DNA of 64,000 bases from Rhodoferax koreense. GTDB lineage: Bacteria; Pseudomonadota; Gammaproteobacteria; Burkholderiales; Burkholderiaceae_C. The position numbers and the translations under genes were made by a program. The notes under the pieces are model-generated. The model was not told where the DNA came from. It made no database searches and saw only the letters and a list, made by a program, of their open reading frames with translations. Position 1 is the first letter of the stretch; each line of letters starts with the position of its first letter. Below, in pieces: positions 59,686 through 64,000 of the stretch. Where the stretch lies: assembly GCF_001955695.1 (NCBI RefSeq), contig NZ_CP019236.1:2232001-2296000 (forward strand), read 5' to 3'.

Positions 59686-62307
59686 TCAGGCCCCGACGCT
59701 TTGTTTCAGATCCCGGGAATGCGTGAAATAGACCGAGCCGATCTCGTCGGAGATGTTGTAGGCGCAGTCGGAGGTCTGGTCGAGCAGTTCTTCGAGTGCG
59801 CTGTAGCGTCCTTCGGCGTCGGGCTGGCTGATCTCGTGCAGGTCCCATGCGGAGGGATTCACCACCGTGAGAGCCAGCGGGCTGAGTTCGGTGGGTGCGC
59901 TGCCGGCGAGCTTGGCCAGGCGGCCGCGCAGGGTGTGCGCGACCCAGCCGAGCGCGCGCGGGTTGTCCCGGTCGAGCACCAGCAGATCGATCAGCGCGGT
60001 GATGTCGCGGCTCTGCTGGTATTGCGCGTGGAAGGTGATGCTGCTGTCGAACAGCGAGATCATCGCCTCGAAGCCGCCGGTGGAGGCCATCGATCCGGCC
60101 TGGAAGCCGCGCAGCAGCGCCGACGACAGGAAGCCCAGGCGTTCGATGTGCCGGCCGATGCTGAGCAAACGCCAGCCGTCGTCGCGTGTCATGCGGTCGG
60201 TCTGGGCGCCGGTCATGGCCGCCATGTGGGTGCTGGTGTCTTCGAGCAGGCGCAGGGCCTCCAGCGGGGAGAAGTCGCCGTCCTTGGTATTTTCGGCGCA
60301 GCGGTCGAAGAATTCCTCCTCGGCGCGCACGATCACGTTCCAGTGTTCCTTGGACAGCCGTTCGCGCAGCGCCGAGCCCGAATGGCGGATCGAGCGCAGG
60401 TTGTAGCCCACGCTGGGCACCTCGCTCGCATTGCCGAGGCCGGCGATCAGCGAACGCTCGAACACGCGGCGCGCCTGCACGGCCGAAGGCACGGCCGGCA
60501 GCACGAGTCCGTTGTAGATGGCCATGTTGCGCATCCAGGACAGCAGCGGCGCGGAAGACTGGTCGTCGCCGTTCAGACCTTCCAGGATCACCCGCGCCAG
60601 GCGGATGCTGTTTTCCGTGCGTTCGGCATATCGGCCGAGCCAGAACAGGTTTTCGGCAGCGCGGCTCGTCACCATGCGCTTGCGCTGCGTCAGCGTGTCG
60701 GGCGAGATACGCGGGGTCAGCAGCGTGGTGCGGTCGACTTCGCCCTTGGTCTTGACCCAGGCGTCGGCGCTGCTGCCGCCGCGCTGCATCGAGGCGATGC
60801 TGTCGTGCATGCTGACCATGCGCGCCAGCCCGCCGGGCAGCACGCGCCAGGAACGCGGCCCGTCGGAGACGGCGAACACGCGCAACATCATCGAGCGCGG
60901 CGCGATGCGCGGCGGATGGTTGGGGTGGTTGGTCCAGGTCGGCATCTGCGACAGCGGCAGATAGGCCTGCACCGTGTATTCGTCGCCCTGGCGCACGATG
61001 CGGCCGGCCCATTCGTCGAGTTCGCGGCGCGACAGGTTGCGCCCGAGCACGGCCTCGAAGGCGTTGTGCCCCGCCGTGCCGCGGTAAGTCGGCTTGATCA
61101 CGCAGTTGGCCAGGTCGGGCAGGGCGCTTTCCAGTGCCGCGCGCTCACCGCACCACCAGGTCGGCAGCGCCGGCAACTGCAGTTCTTCGCCGAGCAGATG
61201 GCGCGACAGCGCCGGCAGGAAGCCCAGCAGCGCGGGCGACTCGAGGAAGGCCGAGCCCGGCGCGTTGGCCACCAGCACGTTGCCGGCGCGGATCACCTGC
61301 AGCAGGCCGGGCACGCCCAGGCGCGAATCGGGGCGCAGCTCCAGCGGATCGAGGTATTGGTCGTCGAGCCGCTTCAGCAGGCCGTGCACCGGCTCCAGGC
61401 CTTTGAGCGTCTTCAGGTACAAATGCTGGTCGCGCACCGTGAGGTCGCTGCCTTCGACGAGCGTGAGGCCGAGGTAGCGTGCGAGGTAGGCGTGTTCGAA
61501 ATAGGTTTCGTTGTATGGGCCCGGCGTGAGCAGGGCAATGTGCGAATCCTTGCCGGCCGGGCTCATCTGCTTCAGCCCTTCGATCAGCGCGCGGTAGGTG
61601 GCGGCCAGGCGCTGGATGTGCATCGCCTCGAAGGCCTGCGGAAACAGCCGCGAGATCGACAGGCGGTTTTCCAGCAGGTAGCCCAGGCCGCTGGGGGCCT
61701 GCGTGCGCTGCGACACCACCCACCAGTTGCCATCGGGGCCGCGTGCCAGGTCGAACGCGGCGATGTGCAGGTGCGTGCCGCCGATCGGCTGCACGCCGTG
61801 CATGGAGCGCAGATAACCCGGGTGGCCCTGCACCAGGGCCGGCGGCAGCAGGCCGCGCGCGAGCAACTGCTGAGGGCCGTACATGTCGGCCATCACGCTG
61901 TCGAGCACGCGCACGCGCTGCAGCACGCCGGCCTCGACCTGCTGCCAGCTTTCCGGCGAGACGATCAGCGGGAAGAGGTCGAGCGACCACGGCCGCTGCG
62001 GGTTGTCGGCGTCGGCATAGAGGTTGTAGGTGACGCCGTTGTCGCGGATCTGGCGCTGCAGCTGTGCGGTGCGGCGATTCAGGTCGTTGAAGCCTTCGCG
62101 GCCGAGATGCTCGAAGAATTCTGACCATTCCGGCGTGGGCGGCGCCTGGGATGCGGCGCTGCGCAGCGGGCCATCGTCCGCCGGGCGTGCCTGGCCCCTC
62201 AATTCGTCGAAGTGCCCGGGCAGGGCCGCGCGCGCCAGGACCGAGGCCAGGCCGGATGCGCTTTCCTGCGCTTGTGCTTCGAAGAGGGAGTTGTTCTGTT
62301 TTTCCAC
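59686..62307 (-). CDS. Fused circularly permuted ATP-grasp/alpha-E protein
   Basis: This 873-aa protein fuses two parts normally encoded by adjacent genes. Residues about 1-540 match the circularly permuted ATP-grasp (DUF404/407) family (NGVTYNLYADADNPQRPWSL, LLTPGPYNETYFEHAYLARY, CVIKPTYRGTAGHNAFEAVL). Residues about 547-873 form the helical alpha-E domain (SRAAENLFWLGRYAERTENS). ATP-grasp enzymes form amide bonds from a carboxylate and an amine. The start is GTG 62307. Upstream lies a terminator for the preceding DUF2126 gene. Confidence 0.9.
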   Translation of the reverse strand: MEKQNNSLFEAQAQESASGLASVLARAALPGHFDELRGQARPADDGPLRSAASQAPPTPEWSEFFEHLGREGFNDLNRRTAQLQRQIRDNGVTYNLYADADNPQRPWSLDLFPLIVSPESWQQVEAGVLQRVRVLDSVMADMYGPQQLLARGLLPPALVQGHPGYLRSMHGVQPIGGTHLHIAAFDLARGPDGNWWVVSQRTQAPSGLGYLLENRLSISRLFPQAFEAMHIQRLAATYRALIEGLKQMSPAGKDSHIALLTPGPYNETYFEHAYLARYLGLTLVEGSDLTVRDQHLYLKTLKGLEPVHGLLKRLDDQYLDPLELRPDSRLGVPGLLQVIRAGNVLVANAPGSAFLESPALLGFLPALSRHLLGEELQLPALPTWWCGERAALESALPDLANCVIKPTYRGTAGHNAFEAVLGRNLSRRELDEWAGRIVRQGDEYTVQAYLPLSQMPTWTNHPNHPPRIAPRSMMLRVFAVSDGPRSWRVLPGGLARMVSMHDSIASMQRGGSSADAWVKTKGEVDRTTLLTPRISPDTLTQRKRMVTSRAAENLFWLGRYAERTENSIRLARVILEGLNGDDQSSAPLLSWMRNMAIYNGLVLPAVPSAVQARRVFERSLIAGLGNASEVPSVGYNLRSIRHSGSALRERLSKEHWNVIVRAEEEFFDRCAENTKDGDFSPLEALRLLEDTSTHMAAMTGAQTDRMTRDDGWRLLSIGRHIERLGFLSSALLRGFQAGSMASTGGFEAMISLFDSSITFHAQYQQSRDITALIDLLVLDRDNPRALGWVAHTLRGRLAKLAGSAPTELSPLALTVVNPSAWDLHEISQPDAEGRYSALEELLDQTSDCAYNISDEIGSVYFTHSRDLKQSVGA

Positions 62308-62410
62308 GGGTCACCGCATTGTCACATCGGCGCGCCGCGACGCGCGCCCTTGTGGGCGATTTGCGACGAGGCGGCAACCAGAAAGACGGGCGGCAAAGGC
62401 ATGGCGGCAT

Positions 62411-62456
62411 GAAAAATCGGCATGGGCAAGGGCCGGGGCGCCTTTGCGCATGCCGA
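62411..62456 (-). terminator. Rho-independent terminator after the DUF2126 gene
   Basis: On the minus strand a long hairpin with arms TCGGCATG...CATGCCGA (62417-62456, two mismatches, GC-rich inner stem) is followed by TTTTTC. It ends the DUF2126 transcript 20 bases after its stop and separates it from the ATP-grasp/transglutaminase operon. Confidence 0.8.
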
Positions 62457-62475
62457 TGGCCGACTCGTGCGGTGT

Positions 62476-64000
62476 CTAGCGGCGCAGATCCAACGTGAAC
62501 GGGAATTCCTTGCTGCCCGGCACGTTGATGGTGGCCGGCGGCACGTTGATCACGCCCGGCGTGTGGCCCATGCGCGTGAAGCGCGACAGGCGCCGGCTCT
62601 CCGCGGTGTAGGCGTTGACGGGGAAGGTCTCGTAGCTCAGCCCGCCCGGATGGGTCACGAAGTACTGGCAGCCGCCGACGGAATGTTTCATCCAGGTGTC
62701 GACGATGTCGAAGGTCAGCGGCGCGTGGATGCCGATGGTCGGGTGCAGGGCCGACGGCGGGTTCCAGGCGCGGTAACGTACGCCGGCCACGAATTCGCCC
62801 ATCACGCCGGTGGACTGCATCGGCAGCGCCTGGCCGTTGCAGGTGACCACATAGCGGCTCTGGTTCATGCCGTTGACCTTGACCTCGATGCGCTCCAGCG
62901 ACGAATCCACATACCGCGCGGTGCCGGTGGAGGAGCTTTCCTCGCCGAGCACATGCCAGGGCTCGAGCGCGTTGCGCAAGGTGAGCTCCATGCCCGAAGT
63001 CTGCACCGAGCCGACCAGCGGGAAGCGGAACTCCAGGTGCGGCGCGAACCAGCTCTTGTCGAACGCGTAGCCGGCCATGTTCATCTCGTCGATGATGTCG
63101 TTGAAGTCCATCTGGATGAAGGCGGGCAGCATGAAGCGGTCATGCAGCTCGGTGCCCCAGCGCGTGGCCGGCGCGCGGTAAGGGGTTTTCCAGAAGCGGG
63201 CCACGAAGGCGCGCAGCAGCAGCTGCTGCGCGATGCTCATCCGCGCATGCGGCGGCATCTCGAAGGCGCGCAACTCCAGCAGGCCCAGGCGGCCGGTGCT
63301 GCTGTCGGGCGAATACATCTTGTCGATCGAGAATTCGCTGCGGTGGGTGTTGCCCGTCGCGTCGATCAGGATGTTGCGCAGCGTGCGGTCGACGATCCAC
63401 GGCGGCATGTCCTGGCCGTATTTCTCGCGGTTCTTCGCGACCTGCTCGATGGCGATCTCGAGCTCGTACAACTGGTCGTTGCGGGCTTCGTCCACGCGCG
63501 GCGACTGGCTCGTCGGGCCGACGAACATGCCGCTGAACAGGTAGCTCAGCGACGGGTGGTTGTGCCAGTACAGCAGCATGCTGGTCAGCAACTCGGGTCG
63601 GCGCAGGAATGGGCTGTCGGTCGGCGTGGAGCCGCCCATCACGAAGTGGTTGCCGCCGCCGGTGCCGGTGTGGCGGCCGTCGGTCATGAACTTCTCGGCC
63701 GACAGGCGAGATTCGAACGCCGCGTTGTAGAGGAACTCGGTGTTGTCCACCAGTTCGCCCCAACTGGTGACGGGGTGCACGTTGACTTCGATGACGCCGG
63801 GGTCGGGTGTGACGGCCAGGAGCTTCAGGCGCGGGTCGCGCGGGGGCGGGTAGCCTTCGATGACCAGCTTGACGGCCAGTTGTTCGGCCGTGGTCTCGAT
63901 CGCGGCCAGCAGCTCCAGGTAGTCTTCCAGCAGTTCCAGCGGCGGCATGAACACGTACAGCACGCCGGACTTGGTGCCCACGGCTTCGGCCTTGGGGCCG
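62476..64000 (-). CDS. DUF2126 protein, C-terminal part (5' end beyond window)
   Basis: The frame runs off the right edge with at least 507 residues present. It matches the DUF2126 region of the long transglutaminase/DUF2126 proteins, usually over 1,000 aa. Motifs seen: PDPGVIEVNVHPVTSWGELV, GGGNHFVMGG, FVTHPGGLSYETFPVNAYTA and INVPPATINVPGSKEFPFTL. The in-frame GTG at 63981 looks internal. It is part of the ATP-grasp/alpha-E/transglutaminase group but on its own transcript. Its N-terminal transglutaminase domain would lie outside the window. Confidence 0.9.
   Translation of the reverse strand, partial: GPKAEAVGTKSGVLYVFMPPLELLEDYLELLAAIETTAEQLAVKLVIEGYPPPRDPRLKLLAVTPDPGVIEVNVHPVTSWGELVDNTEFLYNAAFESRLSAEKFMTDGRHTGTGGGNHFVMGGSTPTDSPFLRRPELLTSMLLYWHNHPSLSYLFSGMFVGPTSQSPRVDEARNDQLYELEIAIEQVAKNREKYGQDMPPWIVDRTLRNILIDATGNTHRSEFSIDKMYSPDSSTGRLGLLELRAFEMPPHARMSIAQQLLLRAFVARFWKTPYRAPATRWGTELHDRFMLPAFIQMDFNDIIDEMNMAGYAFDKSWFAPHLEFRFPLVGSVQTSGMELTLRNALEPWHVLGEESSSTGTARYVDSSLERIEVKVNGMNQSRYVVTCNGQALPMQSTGVMGEFVAGVRYRAWNPPSALHPTIGIHAPLTFDIVDTWMKHSVGGCQYFVTHPGGLSYETFPVNAYTAESRRLSRFTRMGHTPGVINVPPATINVPGSKEFPFTLDLRR

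Noticed and set aside
59701..62124. An 807-aa frame opposite the ATP-grasp/alpha-E gene
   Set aside because: Shadow frame with no domain; the sense strand has full family motifs.
63979..63981. GTG start for the DUF2126 protein
   Set aside because: The frame stays open to the window edge with family-like residues before it, and members are far longer; the gene is simply cut off.

Overview
The window looks like chromosomal DNA of a beta-proteobacterium of the order Burkholderiales, most likely family Comamonadaceae (Variovorax/Acidovorax/Polaromonas type). The reasons are the high GC content, the housekeeping gene orders (pyrG-kdsA-eno-ftsB, dapA-bamC-metallohydrolase, parE-lytic transglycosylase-parC), an orphan Bug-type binding protein, a PEP-CTERM protein, and a dispersed repeat family. 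The genus cannot be fixed from the sequence alone. I saw no tRNA or rRNA gene, CRISPR array, insertion sequence or prophage. Genes fill almost everything and no gene-free stretch exceeds 300 bases.

Layout. 1-2279: LysR regulator (cut at the left edge) divergent from an internally deleted argininosuccinate-synthase-like gene coupled to an EamA exporter. 2543-5922: an uncharacterised membrane protein with a zinc-ribbon, Pro/Ala-tethered partner, a DedA protein and a glycine-zipper lipoprotein. 6076-9116: amiC and tsaE divergent from queG. 9131-12846: a THxN-type PEP-CTERM protein with a sigma-54-like promoter, an AEC transporter, a chalcone-isomerase-fold protein and a Bug binding protein with terminator. 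12867-18377: xerD, two tandem EAL/HDOD proteins and a chemoreceptor. 18534-25456: alpha/beta hydrolase, DUF455 protein, gamma carbonic anhydrase, Hsp33, a GntR-controlled deacetylase pair, and a pnuC/NadR-like nicotinamide riboside salvage pair. 25473-32221: a dispersed repeat, the ftsB/eno/DUF1330/kdsA/pyrG operon, and coaBC-(small ORF)-dut.

32223-39223: a seven-gene minus-strand block that looks catabolic: two isochorismatase-type amidohydrolases, an MFS carrier, a taurine/nitrate-type ABC importer and a LysR regulator. 39387-42247: FKBP isomerase, cupin oxygenase, a hypothetical protein and an Ala-rich lipoprotein. 42275-47273: metallohydrolase, a second composite repeat, bamC, dapA, methyltransferase, a 42-aa protein and an MFS carrier. 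47451-54875: topoisomerase IV genes flanking a lytic transglycosylase, then a second chemoreceptor. 55000-58615: zinc alcohol dehydrogenase, a Crp/Fnr regulator with small proteins, and RidA. 58682-64000: transglutaminase, a circularly permuted ATP-grasp/alpha-E fusion, and a DUF2126 protein cut by the right edge.

The ATP-grasp/alpha-E/transglutaminase/DUF2126 group is the best candidate for a poorly characterised system. Such groups have been predicted to make and process peptide or amide-linked products, and here the parts are fused and split between two transcripts. Other points of interest are the PEP-CTERM promoter architecture, the composite repeats nested with REP-like cores just after stop codons, and the internally deleted synthase gene that keeps its translation signals. 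All functions are inferred from reading the sequence; no database search was possible.
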